Part shown: positions 35,886 through 44,891 of the stretch, in pieces | Layout of the letters: each line of letters opens with the position of its first letter | How positions within the stretch are numbered: position 1 is the first letter of the stretch | Notes under the pieces: generated by a model | Told to the model about the DNA's origin: nothing | What the model saw: the letters and a program-made list of their open reading frames with translations, nothing else | The model's database searches: none | Program-made: the position numbers and the translations under genes | Assembly (NCBI RefSeq): GCF_007859755.1 | Contig: NZ_SJPF01000002.1 | Coordinates: forward strand, 1,028,200 to 1,092,199 | DNA: 64,000 nt | From: Blastopirellula retiformator | GTDB taxonomy: Bacteria > Planctomycetota > Planctomycetia > Pirellulales > Pirellulaceae | Reading direction: 5' to 3'

Positions 35886-37922
35886 TTATCGGGGCGAAGC
35901 TAAGGTTACCGTAAGCGTAATTTCCATTCCAGACCGCATAATCGTCACCTTCGCTTTGTCGCCCGCCTTAAAGGCCCGCAATGCGCCGTCGAAATCTTCG
36001 AGCCCGGCGATCTTGCTCTCCCCTAATTTTACGATGATGTCGCCCGCTTTCAGGCCTGCTTTTTCGGCTGGGCTATCGGGAGAAACGCCTTGCAACGCAT
36101 AGCCTTGGCCAACCACGCTAAAGTCGGGGATGCTGCCGAAATATGGACGGGATCCAGTCCGCCGCTCGGTCGACTCCGGCGCAATCGCAACGTACTGCGG
36201 CGGCGCCGGCATCGCATCGATTGCTATCGCAGCATCCGCCAGCATGCTGGCGATGCGACGAATGCCCGCGATATCAAGCTTCTCGACATCGTCGCTCGGC
36301 CGGTGATAGTCGTCGTGCGTGCCGGTAAAGAAGTGCATCACTGGAATCTCTTTGGCGTAGAACGACGCGTGATCGCTGGGGCCGAACCCGCCCGGATCTT
36401 TGGTGACGGCGAACTTGTAGTTCTCATTCAGCTTGTCGATCAGCGCGTCGAACTCTTGGGCCGTGCCGCTGCCGCTGATGATCAACTTGTCGTCGGTCAG
36501 GCGGCCGACCATGTCCATGTTGAGCATCGCGACCGTCTTCTCCAGATCGAGCACTGGATGCTTCACGTAGTAGGCGCTGCCGAGCAGCCCGCGCTCTTCG
36601 CCGGTGAACCCGATAAAGACGATCGTCCGCTGCGGCTTGCCGTCGCGACTAACGATCTGGCGTGCGGTTTCAAGCAGCGCGACCGCGCCGGAGGCGTTGT
36701 CGTCGGCGCCGTTATGAATCTCATGCGTCCAAGGCGCCAGGCTCCCTTCGCCCCCATAGCCGATGTGGTCGTAGTGAGCGCCGATCAAGACGATCTCTTC
36801 AGCCTGCGGGCCTTCTCCTTTCAGCACGCCGATCACGTTGCTGATCTCCGCCTTTTCGCGAATCACGTCGGTCTGCCCGATCGCTTTCCAGTTGGCGATC
36901 ACCCGGCTGTGCGGCTGTTTGTCGTCGTTGATTGCGGTTTCCATTTCGACCAGCGACTTGCCAAGCGCCGCTTGCACCACCGGATCGATCGCACTTCGCA
37001 GCACGAAATAGACAGGCAACTCGGGATGGCTTTCGTCGCTGCCGGCGCCCATAAAGGGGAGCACTTCGTCCGTTCCATCTTTCAGCTTGGCGCCGCTGTC
37101 GGCGATCGTTTTGGCCAGATCGGTCAGCTTGTCGCGCAGCTCCACCTTTTTGTCGGCGGCGGCATCGTCCCCCAGCGCATCGTACTCGGCCTGAACTTTG
37201 GCGATATCGGCGATGGCGGTGTTCCAAACGTTTTGTTGATCTTCAACGCGGGTTTCGATCTCGCCGAGATTGTTGACCATGATCACCGCCGCGGCGCCAT
37301 GCTGATAGGCGTTGGAGATCTTGCGACTGAAGGTGGCATGACGCGTCGGATGGGGACCGCCGAAGGGGCTGTGCGGATTGTGGGGATCGCCTTGCGGCTC
37401 TTTCCGCAGCATCAACACCGCTTTCCCTTTAACGTCGAGACCGGCATAGTCGTCGTATTCCAAGTCAGGCGCCGTGATACCATAGCCAACAAAGACGATT
37501 GGCAGATCAAACTTGCCGCTACCGCCGGCGGCGAGCGGATTGAACTGCTCGCCCAAGACGAGCGGCGTTACCTCCTTGGTCTTGGGGCCGACCAACTTCA
37601 GCGTGTTTTTTTCATCCGGGCCCAGCTTCGCTTCGGTGACGACCTCAAACTTTTGAAACGGCTGACCGCCGACCGCCGTCATATCGAGCCCGAGCTCTTT
37701 CATCTGCTCGGCCATAAACTTGGCCGCTTTGCTAAGCCCGGCGGTGCCGACGCCGCGCCCTTCCAACTCGTCGGAAGCGAGAAAACCGACGTTGTCGCGA
37801 ATTCGCGATTCCGCCGCCTTGTTGGCCGCTTCTCTATTGGCGACATCCGTTTCCGCCATCAGAGGGGAAACCAAGAGGGGGCAAGCGATAAGTACGATCA
37901 GCCACGTCTGTTTGATTCGCAT
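35886..37922 (-). CDS. Secreted M28-family zinc aminopeptidase with PA insert and C-terminal PDZ domain
   Basis: This is a 678-residue protein from ATG 37922. It has a signal peptide (WLIVLIACPLLVSPLMAET) and a PA-like insert (AYQHGAAAVIMVNNLGE). The M28 domain has metal ligands in GAHYDHIGYG (about 378), NGADDNASGAVALLE (about 403), TGEERGLLGSAYY (about 441), LNMDMVGRL (about 470) and the final His in THDDYHRPSDD (about 538). A PDZ domain lies at about 595-675 (LQGVSPDSPAEKAGLKAGDI). It probably trims peptides outside the cytoplasm, with the PDZ domain guiding substrate choice. The frame extends upstream to 38021, but only the chosen start places the signal peptide at the N-terminus. Confidence 0.9.
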   Translation of the reverse strand: MRIKQTWLIVLIACPLLVSPLMAETDVANREAANKAAESRIRDNVGFLASDELEGRGVGTAGLSKAAKFMAEQMKELGLDMTAVGGQPFQKFEVVTEAKLGPDEKNTLKLVGPKTKEVTPLVLGEQFNPLAAGGSGKFDLPIVFVGYGITAPDLEYDDYAGLDVKGKAVLMLRKEPQGDPHNPHSPFGGPHPTRHATFSRKISNAYQHGAAAVIMVNNLGEIETRVEDQQNVWNTAIADIAKVQAEYDALGDDAAADKKVELRDKLTDLAKTIADSGAKLKDGTDEVLPFMGAGSDESHPELPVYFVLRSAIDPVVQAALGKSLVEMETAINDDKQPHSRVIANWKAIGQTDVIREKAEISNVIGVLKGEGPQAEEIVLIGAHYDHIGYGGEGSLAPWTHEIHNGADDNASGAVALLETARQIVSRDGKPQRTIVFIGFTGEERGLLGSAYYVKHPVLDLEKTVAMLNMDMVGRLTDDKLIISGSGTAQEFDALIDKLNENYKFAVTKDPGGFGPSDHASFYAKEIPVMHFFTGTHDDYHRPSDDVEKLDIAGIRRIASMLADAAIAIDAMPAPPQYVAIAPESTERRTGSRPYFGSIPDFSVVGQGYALQGVSPDSPAEKAGLKAGDIIVKLGESKIAGLEDFDGALRAFKAGDKAKVTIMRSGMEITLTVTLASPR

Positions 37923-38055
37923 TTTTTTTGCGCTATCCGAGAATTGCGGAAAAAGGTGGGGCATCGGCGTAGAACTGATTCTTTTCCAGCGGCGAGCGCC
38001 GGTCAACTGCCTGCGCGTCAAGCGTCATTGCTCGACCCCGCGCCGAGCCGATAAA

Positions 38056-39801
38056 ATGGGCCAATCTTCGATTCGCCAGCTACGGGAGCAAGACGTGCCG
38101 TCCCTTTTCGTGATTCAGGGCAACGATCAAGGAAGACGTTTCGAACTGAACGACGCGGTCACCTCGATCGGTCGTGATCGGACCAACACGATTCAATTGC
38201 ATGATACCGAGATTTCTCGCCGTCATGCCGAAATTCGGTTGGACGGTTCGCGGTACGAACTGATCGACCAGGAAAGCTCCAACGGCTGCTTCATCAACAA
38301 CGAACTGGCCAACCGCGGCTACTTGACCAGTGGCGATCGCGTCCAATTGGGCCGAACGTTGATGATCTTTACGCATGCCGAGACCGCCAGCGAGGTCCGC
38401 GACGCCCACCGCGATCCGCTGATCCGGCAAGAAAACGTGCCCGATGGTTCGCGGATCATCCGGACCGTCCATCACAGCGAGGGGAGCCAGATCTTCATGC
38501 TCCCCGGCGGCGAAGGCCCTGAAACCGAGTGGTTCACCACCGCCCGGGCCAACCTGCAGTTGATGTATCACACGGCGCTGGCCGTCAGCCGCACGCTCGA
38601 TATCGATCAGTTGCTCGACTACATCATGGGGTTGGTCTTCGATTGGATCGACGCCGATCGGGGCTGCGTGATGCTGCTTGACGAAGAGTCGATGCATTTC
38701 ACCCCCAAAGCCCGCCGCTTTCGCCCTGGCCGCCAAGGCGCCGACGAGGCGATCGTGATCAGCCGCACGATTCTCGACTTTGTACTCGAGAAACGGGAGG
38801 GCGTGCTCACCACCAACGCCAGCGACGACAGTCGCTGGGATCCGGCCGGCAGCATTATCACCCAAGGGGTACGCGAAGCGATCTGCGTGCCGATGCAAGG
38901 TCGTTATGGCATTGTTGGGGCGATCTATCTCGACACGTTCACCGCCCCTGGCGACGCCGCTCTACAAAAGAAGCGTCGCTTTAACGACGATCACCTGAAG
39001 CTGATGGTCGCCGTCGCCCACCAGGCGGCTCTAGCCGTCGAAGATACCAACTACTATTCGGCGGTCGTGCAGTCCGAACGTCTGGCCGCCGTCGGTCAGG
39101 CGGTCGCTGCGATTTCGCACCATGTGAAGAACATCCTGCAAGGGATCCGCGGCGGCAGCTACCTGGTCGAAGAAGGGATCAAAGGGACCGACGTTCCGCT
39201 GATCGAGAAAGGCTGGGGCATCGTCGAGCGGAACCAGGAGCGGATCTCGACCCTGGTGATGGACATGCTCTCGTACAGCAAAGAGCGAGAGCCTGATCTG
39301 ACCGCGGCCAACGTCAACGATACGGTCGGCGACGTCGTCGAACTGATGCAGTCCCGCGCCGCCGAGTTTGGCGTCGCACTCAACTACACGCCGCTGCCGC
39401 TTGAGATCCAACTGATGTTCGATGTCGAGGGCCTGCACCGCGCGGTGCTGAACGTCTTGTCGAACGCGATCGACGCCTGCCAGACGGTCGAAACGCCGAA
39501 GGTCGACGTCACCGTTTCGCTCGACGAGCAGACGCATCGGCTCAACATTGACGTCGTCGACAACGGCTGCGGCATTCCGCCGGAGAAGATTGATTCAATC
39601 TTCACCGCGTTTGAGTCGTCCAAAGGCAACCGCGGCACCGGGCTCGGTCTACCAGTCAGCCAGAAGATCCTCCGCGAACATGGGGGAGACATCGTGGTCG
39701 AAAGTTCGCCCGGGGCCGGAAGTCGCTTTACGCTTTACTTCCCGGCCCATATCGCGGCGCCGTCGCCATCGCCGCTCGATCGCCCCACGCAAATGGATTA
39801 G
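38056..39801 (+). CDS. FHA-GAF sensor histidine kinase
   Basis: The 581-residue protein from ATG 38056 has an FHA domain (about 15-105; TSIGRDRTNTIQLHDTEISR then RHAEI), a GAF domain (about 165-340), and a dimerisation helix with the phosphoacceptor His in AISHHVKNILQGI (about 355). Its ATPase domain has an N-box LNVLSNAIDACQ (about 467), G1 DNGCGIPPEK (about 502) and G2 GNRGTGLGLPVSQ (about 527). FHA domains bind phosphothreonine, so this kinase may join Ser/Thr phosphorylation to a two-component route; that is inference. No response regulator is adjacent. It is divergent from the M28 peptidase gene. Confidence 0.9.
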   Translation: MGQSSIRQLREQDVPSLFVIQGNDQGRRFELNDAVTSIGRDRTNTIQLHDTEISRRHAEIRLDGSRYELIDQESSNGCFINNELANRGYLTSGDRVQLGRTLMIFTHAETASEVRDAHRDPLIRQENVPDGSRIIRTVHHSEGSQIFMLPGGEGPETEWFTTARANLQLMYHTALAVSRTLDIDQLLDYIMGLVFDWIDADRGCVMLLDEESMHFTPKARRFRPGRQGADEAIVISRTILDFVLEKREGVLTTNASDDSRWDPAGSIITQGVREAICVPMQGRYGIVGAIYLDTFTAPGDAALQKKRRFNDDHLKLMVAVAHQAALAVEDTNYYSAVVQSERLAAVGQAVAAISHHVKNILQGIRGGSYLVEEGIKGTDVPLIEKGWGIVERNQERISTLVMDMLSYSKEREPDLTAANVNDTVGDVVELMQSRAAEFGVALNYTPLPLEIQLMFDVEGLHRAVLNVLSNAIDACQTVETPKVDVTVSLDEQTHRLNIDVVDNGCGIPPEKIDSIFTAFESSKGNRGTGLGLPVSQKILREHGGDIVVESSPGAGSRFTLYFPAHIAAPSPSPLDRPTQMD

Positions 39802-39804
39802 CAA

Positions 39805-39959
39805 CCGACGTTGTCGGCAGGAAGCATCAATCCGCGATCGTCCCTTACACCGGCAGACGCCACGCCGTTTGAGCTAAGAATCCGCCAATTCGCTTCCGAC
39901 TTGGCTTTGATGCTTCCTGCGGCTGCGCCGCCCAGATAGCGGAGCTATCTGGGCTAACC
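39805..39959. repeat. REP-doublet-like element (copy X)
   Basis: The left part has CCGAC-GTT-GTCGG followed by CAGGAAGCATCA. The right part (39907-39959) is 53 bp identical to 45995-46047. It contains CCCAGATAG-CGGAG-CTATCTGGG and ends in GCTAACC. The two ends are imperfect inverted copies around a non-repeated core. It lies just after the histidine kinase stop and before the convergent MBL gene. Confidence 0.8.
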
Positions 39960-39971
39960 CCAAAATCGAAT

Positions 39972-40625
39972 TTAACCCTTGTAGCCTGCCGGCTTGCCAA
40001 CAAACGGGTTCTCTTCGATCTCCTCGGCGATCGTCGTCGCGGGCCCATGCCCGGGATAAACGACGAAATCCCCCGGCAAGGTGAAGAGCTTGTTGTGAAT
40101 CGCATCCCGCAGATCGCCGAAGTCGCCATCGAAGAAGTCGGTGCGGCCGATGCTGCCGGCGAACAGGACGTCGCCGCCGAGAATCGCCTGGGCGTCATGG
40201 ATGACGAAAACAACGTGTCCAACCGAGTGCCCTGGGGCCTCGCGGACTTCGAGCTGGATGCCGGCCAGATCGAGCACGTCCCCCTCGTCGACCACCTGAT
40301 CGGCCGGGGGGCTGATCAGGGCCAGCCCGAACCCCGCCGAGAGATTCTTCTGCGGATCGTTCAGTTTTTCGGCGTCGCCGCGGCCGATAATCAGCGGCGC
40401 GTCGGGATAAGTCTTTTTGAGGTCAGCATTTCCGCCGATGTGATCGCTGTGCCCGTGCGTGTTGAGGATGGCGACCGGGGTCAGCTGATTCTGCTTGAGA
40501 AAGTCGAGAATCTTGTGGGGCTCAAGACCGGGATCGACCACCAGGCAGTCGCTGGAATCGACTTTTCGGACAATGTAAGTATTCTCATCAAACGGCATGC
40601 TGATGATCGCGTCGATTTCTAACAC
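39972..40625 (-). CDS. MBL-fold metallo-hydrolase, glyoxalase II-like
   Basis: The 217-residue protein carries the metallo-beta-lactamase metal motif THGHSDHIGGNADL (about residues 56-70), a His in APGHSVGHVVF (about 135), Asp in ILGGDVLFAGSIGRTDF (about 158) and the final His in VVYPGHGPATTI (about 196). This is the short hydroxyacylglutathione hydrolase-like type, without the C-terminal substrate domain of true glyoxalase II. It is probably a cytosolic thioester hydrolase or persulfide-related enzyme; the substrate is open. The 253 bp upstream hold its promoter and that of the divergent DUF1571 gene. Confidence 0.88.
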   Translation of the reverse strand: MLEIDAIISMPFDENTYIVRKVDSSDCLVVDPGLEPHKILDFLKQNQLTPVAILNTHGHSDHIGGNADLKKTYPDAPLIIGRGDAEKLNDPQKNLSAGFGLALISPPADQVVDEGDVLDLAGIQLEVREAPGHSVGHVVFVIHDAQAILGGDVLFAGSIGRTDFFDGDFGDLRDAIHNKLFTLPGDFVVYPGHGPATTIAEEIEENPFVGKPAGYKG

Positions 40626-40884
40626 CGAGTTTCTCTCTCCACAATTTTGGCTGGTTTCGGTAGACTCTAGCGATTGGATCAGTTAAACGTGAGTTTAGGC
40701 AATCCGTGCCGGTCCGCGCCGTTATTGTAATTTTTCCGCCGCGGTAGGGCGATAAGACCGAAGTGCCGCCAAATATCGGCAGCTCCCGGTGAACCGACGC
40801 CCCGGTCGTTACGAATCAAACGTATACGAGTCCTAACGCGACGCATGGAAGCCGCGTGACGCAAGAATATCAGGGAGAATGAAG

Positions 40885-41769
40885 ATGGCCGAGCCTACTC
40901 TTTCGCGACGCCGACTATTGTTGGCCGCCCCGGCTTTGTCGCTGGGCGCCGCCTCTTTGCTACGTGGCGAAGAAGGCCGCAGAAACATGAAGGAACCGGT
41001 TTACCGCGTTTCCAACAATCCGAACACCACCCAGCCGGTCGCCGCTCAGCACCCGCTGACCCCGGCGGTCGAGATGGCCAAGCGCGCCTTGAATCGCATC
41101 GACCAATCGGTCCGCGACTATCAGTGCACGCTGGTCAAGCGCGAACAGATCAACGGGAAAGTGCTCGACCCCGAGTACATGGACACCAAGATCCGTAACG
41201 AGCAGGTCGACGCCAATGGCAACATCGTCGCCCCGTTCAGCGTTTACATGAAGTTCGTCGCCCCGGCCGCCGTAAAAGGTCGCGAGGTGATTTATGTGAA
41301 GGGTCACAACAACGGCAACCTGGTCGCCCACGAAGGTGGCAAGCTGTTGAAGTTGGTGACCGTGCCGCTCGATCCGAACGGCATGTTGGCGATGCGGAAC
41401 AACCGCTACCCGATCACCGAGATCGGCATTCGCAACCTGATCGTTCGCTTGATCGAAGTCGCCGAAGAAGACATGCGTTACGGCGAATGCGAAGTGAAGT
41501 TCTACCAGGGCGCCAAGATCAACGATCGGGTCTGCACCGCGATCGAAGTGATCCACCCGACCCCGCGCTCGAACTTCCGCTTCCACAAAGCGCACATCTT
41601 CATCGACGACGAACTGCAACTGCCGATTCGCTACGCCGCGTGGGACTGGCCCAAAAAGGCGGGCGAACAGCCGATGCTGTTTGAAGAATACACCTACAGC
41701 AACCTGAAGCTGAACAACGGCTTCACTGACACCGACTTCGACACCAAGAACCCGGCCTACGAGTTCTAG
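40885..41769 (+). CDS. DUF1571 protein with twin-arginine-like leader
   Basis: The 294-residue protein begins LSRRRLLLAAPALSLGAASL, which looks like a Tat signal. It continues with VEMAKRALNRIDQSVRDYQC and TLVKREQINGKV, the signature of DUF1571, a family largely seen in Planctomycetes. The fold resembles LolA/outer-membrane lipoprotein-sorting domains, with strands such as RFHKAHIFIDDELQLPIRYA; this likeness is from memory. The start at 40885 is preferred because GGGAG sits 7 bases before it, whereas an ATG at 40879 is almost in contact with that site. It is followed by a terminator. Confidence 0.8.
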   Translation: MAEPTLSRRRLLLAAPALSLGAASLLRGEEGRRNMKEPVYRVSNNPNTTQPVAAQHPLTPAVEMAKRALNRIDQSVRDYQCTLVKREQINGKVLDPEYMDTKIRNEQVDANGNIVAPFSVYMKFVAPAAVKGREVIYVKGHNNGNLVAHEGGKLLKLVTVPLDPNGMLAMRNNRYPITEIGIRNLIVRLIEVAEEDMRYGECEVKFYQGAKINDRVCTAIEVIHPTPRSNFRFHKAHIFIDDELQLPIRYAAWDWPKKAGEQPMLFEEYTYSNLKLNNGFTDTDFDTKNPAYEF

Positions 41770-41797
41770 TGGAAGCGGCGGTAGATCGAACTACGAC

Positions 41798-41828
41798 AAG
41801 GCGAACTCCCGGTGAGGTCGCCTTTTTT
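41798..41828 (+). terminator. Intrinsic terminator after the DUF1571 gene
   Basis: AAGGCGA and TCGCCTT form a 7-bp stem around a 13-base loop and are followed by a T run (TTTTTT). Confidence 0.7.
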
Positions 41829-41939
41829 CGTGCGCTTGTCGCTCGACTAGATTCGGATTGACTCGCGAGCACGCTTCAAGATAGAAAGCTCTCTTCGCCC
41901 CTCCCAGGGACAAACCCTTCCACCACCTTATTGAGGTCG

Positions 41940-42599
41940 ATGGCGATGAGAACTTCAGTCGCTCTCCTAGCGTTTGTATTGCTTGGCGCGTTTGGCGATG
42001 CAAATTCGTTCGCCGAAGATCTTACAAACGACGCATCACCAACTGCCACCGCGCAGCACGACGATGCCGTTCCCGACAATCTAACAAAACTATTTTCCTA
42101 CAAGCTCGCCTACCGCCCCGCGACCGATAAAGAAGGTGCGGCGTTCACTGCAACGCTCACGAATGTATCAGGGCGTAAGCTAGAAGTTGTGGGGTTATAC
42201 GCCAATTCGTTTGAAGGCCTGATTGATGTTGTTCGGCCCAACGATAAACCATTCCATCTGATGGACCGAGAGTACAGTATCCGTTTGGGAATGCTTAACA
42301 CGGTTCCCTTTGGTGAGGAGTTGGCGGCCAACCAGACGCTGGAATGGCATATCCCGGTCGAATCTCTCAACGTGACGTGTGATCATCTATCAACATCTAT
42401 GTCGATCACGATCGATGTGGAGAACCTTGATCGATATGGGACGCAAGCGACGCCCAAATTACTCTCAGGCGGCAAGGTCTGCAGCAGGATAGGCGTTCGC
42501 GTTTCAATGCCTCCAGTGAATCCTAAGACCGAATGGAAAACCAACTACTCAATCCTCACCTCGAACACGATTGAGATCCCCGCTGAGTCCAAACGCTAG
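41940..42599 (+). CDS. Secreted hypothetical protein, first of a tandem pair
   Basis: The 219-residue protein has a signal peptide (RTSVALLAFVLLGAFGDANS) and then LFSYKLAYRPATDKEGAAF followed by TATLTNVSGRKLEV, a beta-rich segment. Two Cys (NVTCDHL, GKVCSRI) may form a disulfide. Its neighbour at 42654 is a clear paralog. The start ATG at 41940 is chosen by alignment to that paralog (M-A-M-R-T versus M-S-M-R-T) and is preceded by GAGG. No known domain is recognised. It is probably exported. Confidence 0.7.
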   Translation: MAMRTSVALLAFVLLGAFGDANSFAEDLTNDASPTATAQHDDAVPDNLTKLFSYKLAYRPATDKEGAAFTATLTNVSGRKLEVVGLYANSFEGLIDVVRPNDKPFHLMDREYSIRLGMLNTVPFGEELAANQTLEWHIPVESLNVTCDHLSTSMSITIDVENLDRYGTQATPKLLSGGKVCSRIGVRVSMPPVNPKTEWKTNYSILTSNTIEIPAESKR

Positions 42600-42653
42600 T
42601 CGTCTCTTCGCCCCTCCCGTTGGTCGAGCCCTTCCACCACCTAACCAAGGTCG

Positions 42654-43325
42654 ATGTCGATGAGGACTGCGTTTCCACTACTGGCCTTCGCGCTTCTCCT
42701 CCTGCCTAGCACCGCGTTCTTGTTGGCGGAGGAGCCTGCCGGCGATGCCTCACCCGAGGTCGTAGCGCTCGGCGAAGCGGACGACACCGGCCGCTATTCG
42801 CATCTCCTTTCCTATGAGCTCGCTTACCGCCCACCCACCGCTCAAAAAGAGGCGGAGTTCGTTGCGACGCTTGCTAACGTATCGGATCGTACGCTGAAGC
42901 TCATGGTAGATCGTCAGTCGTTCGATTCCGAAATCGAAATAACGCCATCTGGCGGCAGGCCGTACGCGGTGATGACTGAACGCGGTCGGAATGGGCACCT
43001 GTTTGGCAATACAGTACCTCACTTGTCCTCGGAGGAACTCGCCCCAGGAAAATCGATTACCTGGCGCCTGCCGTTAAGCTCTTTACGCTACCTTTGCCTT
43101 GAGATTCCAGATGACATTTCGATGGTTAACTCTCTCGAGGACTTCAACGCCCGAATCGACGCCAATTTCGATCGTTCACCCTCCCCGGAGTCGTTGGCGG
43201 GTTGCAAAGCACATACGACGATCTACGTAGCCGTCGTCCCGGAAATGGAAAACGGCCCCTTCTCGTCAGTGAACGGACGCAAGACGTCGAACGTGGTGAA
43301 GATACCACCGCTCAAAAAGAAGTAG
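42654..43325 (+). CDS. Secreted hypothetical protein, second of a tandem pair
   Basis: The 223-residue protein starts with a signal peptide (MRTAFPLLAFALLLLPSTAF...AEE). It shares with its upstream neighbour the segments LSYELAYRPPTAQKEAEFVA, TLANVSDRTLKL, NTVPHLSSEELAPGKSITWR and a conserved Cys pair (LCLEI, GCKAH). About 45 bp of untranslated leader are also similar between the two genes (TTCGCCCCTCCC ... CCTTCCACCACCT ... AGGTCGATG), so the duplication included the ribosome site. Function is unknown. Confidence 0.7.
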   Translation: MSMRTAFPLLAFALLLLPSTAFLLAEEPAGDASPEVVALGEADDTGRYSHLLSYELAYRPPTAQKEAEFVATLANVSDRTLKLMVDRQSFDSEIEITPSGGRPYAVMTERGRNGHLFGNTVPHLSSEELAPGKSITWRLPLSSLRYLCLEIPDDISMVNSLEDFNARIDANFDRSPSPESLAGCKAHTTIYVAVVPEMENGPFSSVNGRKTSNVVKIPPLKKK

Positions 43326-43332
43326 TCACGAC

Positions 43333-44793
43333 TTACTGCGGCAGCCGCAACGTAATACCCGGCTTCATCTGATCAGGATAGTCGCCAATCACGTCGCGGT
43401 TTAGTCGGAACAACTCTCCCCAGCGCGACGCGTCTCCCAACATCCGCCGGGCGATTACTGCTAAGTCGTCGCCTGGCTGCACGATGTAAGTCGTGGCCGG
43501 CGGTTGCGGCGGATTGGCGAGCGGCTGGGGCGTCTGCGTGGGTACCAGGCGTTGCCCCGGGATAAAGCTGCCGCTCTCGATCATCTGCTGTACCCAAGCC
43601 GGATCGGCCTGCTTGGTAACGCCCTGCTCGACGTCATTGGCGACTTCGATGGTCGGGGGCAAGCGATGCGGCGTGTTGTCGGCGACCGGCGCCGCGACCT
43701 TGGTCGTACTGGCGTTTTGGGCCGGGACGTATTGCTTGGCCGGCAGCGTCGCCGAGGCGGCCGTCGAAGCGAAGGCGCGATTCAGTCGCGGTTGTGGCTT
43801 CGGCTTGGTCGCTGTCGCGACTGGCGTTTGGACAGGCTCAAGCTTCCTCTCGCCAGTCTTCCAAGCAGGCGCGGCAGACGCAATCTCCCGCGGGGCAGCG
43901 GTCACGACCGGGCGAGACGGCAGCGGCTGCGCTTCGACCAGCGGCGCCGGTTTGATCACTGCGGCGACCGGCGGCGCTGCGGGCTTCGGCTCGGTTGGCT
44001 TCTCACCCACGAAACGAAGCGACGCTTGGGGCGATGTCTCGGCAGCCGGCGCTTCCGCGACTGCGGTCGGCGGTGGGCTGTAGGTCGACGGCTCACCCAG
44101 CGATACCGCCGGAGCAAGCGACTCGGTCGCCGCCGACTGCGCCGCTTTTGAACCAGTCATACTGCTGGCCAATCGTGAGGCCAGCGAACCGAGCAACGAG
44201 CCAGCGCTCGACATGATCGGCACTGCATTGTTGTCGTTTGATTTCTCTTCCGCTGCGGCAGGCGCCGGATCTGAATTCGTCGAGAAACGCGACTTGAGCG
44301 CCGCCATCGAATCGGCGGCGAGTGACGCCAGCGGCTCGGCTGATTTCTCCACGGTCGGTTCGCTGGGGGCAGGCGTCTCCTGCGGCGGAGCCGAGAATCG
44401 GCTGGCGAATTTGCTCAGCGGCGGAGCAGCTTCAATCGGCGTATCGTCGATCTCAGCGACCGGTTTTGCAGTCTTCTCGGCGGGATTGGCGGCAACTTGA
44501 TCCGCGTCCATCGGAATCGCGAATCGGGACGCCGGCGAGGCGGTTGGCTGCGTCGCTTCCGCGCTAGCCTCGCTCGGCTCTTGATAGACGTAGGTCGCGG
44601 TTGGCTGTGCGGGGATGGTGATCGTCGGCACGAGCGACGGTTTGCCGGGGACTTGATCGGCAGGAATGGTCGGCGCCGGGCCATGGTCTCGGGCGACCTG
44701 CGCAAGCAGCCACATCCGCTTGACGGCAGCGTACAAGAGGATCGCGGCCAGACAGCCAACGATCGCAAATCCGATTCGAGCTTCCTTGCGCAC
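43333..44793 (-). CDS. Bitopic membrane protein with long Ala/Pro-rich linker and C-terminal LysM domain
   Basis: The 486-residue protein starts at GTG 44793, with AAGGAG 8 bases upstream. One membrane segment, IGFAIVGCLAAILLYAAV, lies at about 8-25. A low-complexity Ala/Pro/Thr/Ser linker of about 370 residues follows, ending in a LysM domain (TYIVQPGDDLAVIARRMLGD then LRLPQ, about 434-486), which binds peptidoglycan-type glycans. It lies 98 bp downstream of rsmH on the same strand, the place usually taken by the small division protein ftsL. A role in wall attachment or division is inference. Confidence 0.8.
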   Translation of the reverse strand: MRKEARIGFAIVGCLAAILLYAAVKRMWLLAQVARDHGPAPTIPADQVPGKPSLVPTITIPAQPTATYVYQEPSEASAEATQPTASPASRFAIPMDADQVAANPAEKTAKPVAEIDDTPIEAAPPLSKFASRFSAPPQETPAPSEPTVEKSAEPLASLAADSMAALKSRFSTNSDPAPAAAEEKSNDNNAVPIMSSAGSLLGSLASRLASSMTGSKAAQSAATESLAPAVSLGEPSTYSPPPTAVAEAPAAETSPQASLRFVGEKPTEPKPAAPPVAAVIKPAPLVEAQPLPSRPVVTAAPREIASAAPAWKTGERKLEPVQTPVATATKPKPQPRLNRAFASTAASATLPAKQYVPAQNASTTKVAAPVADNTPHRLPPTIEVANDVEQGVTKQADPAWVQQMIESGSFIPGQRLVPTQTPQPLANPPQPPATTYIVQPGDDLAVIARRMLGDASRWGELFRLNRDVIGDYPDQMKPGITLRLPQ

Positions 44794-44891
44794 GGTGTTC
44801 ACTCCTTGCAACCGCCTCCTTCCTTACGGCCGGCAGTCGACGCTAGCTGGAGCCGCTATTTGACTCAAGCCCAATTCCTCGCATTGGCGCA

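Noticed and set aside
34090..36102. A 670-residue plus-strand open frame across lpxC and ompH
   Set aside because: It is antisense to two well-supported genes and has the Arg/Asp/His-rich composition of a mirror frame of GC-rich coding DNA.
36090..38054. A 654-residue plus-strand open frame opposite the M28 peptidase gene
   Set aside because: It is antisense to a gene with complete catalytic motifs, and its own translation shows no domain.
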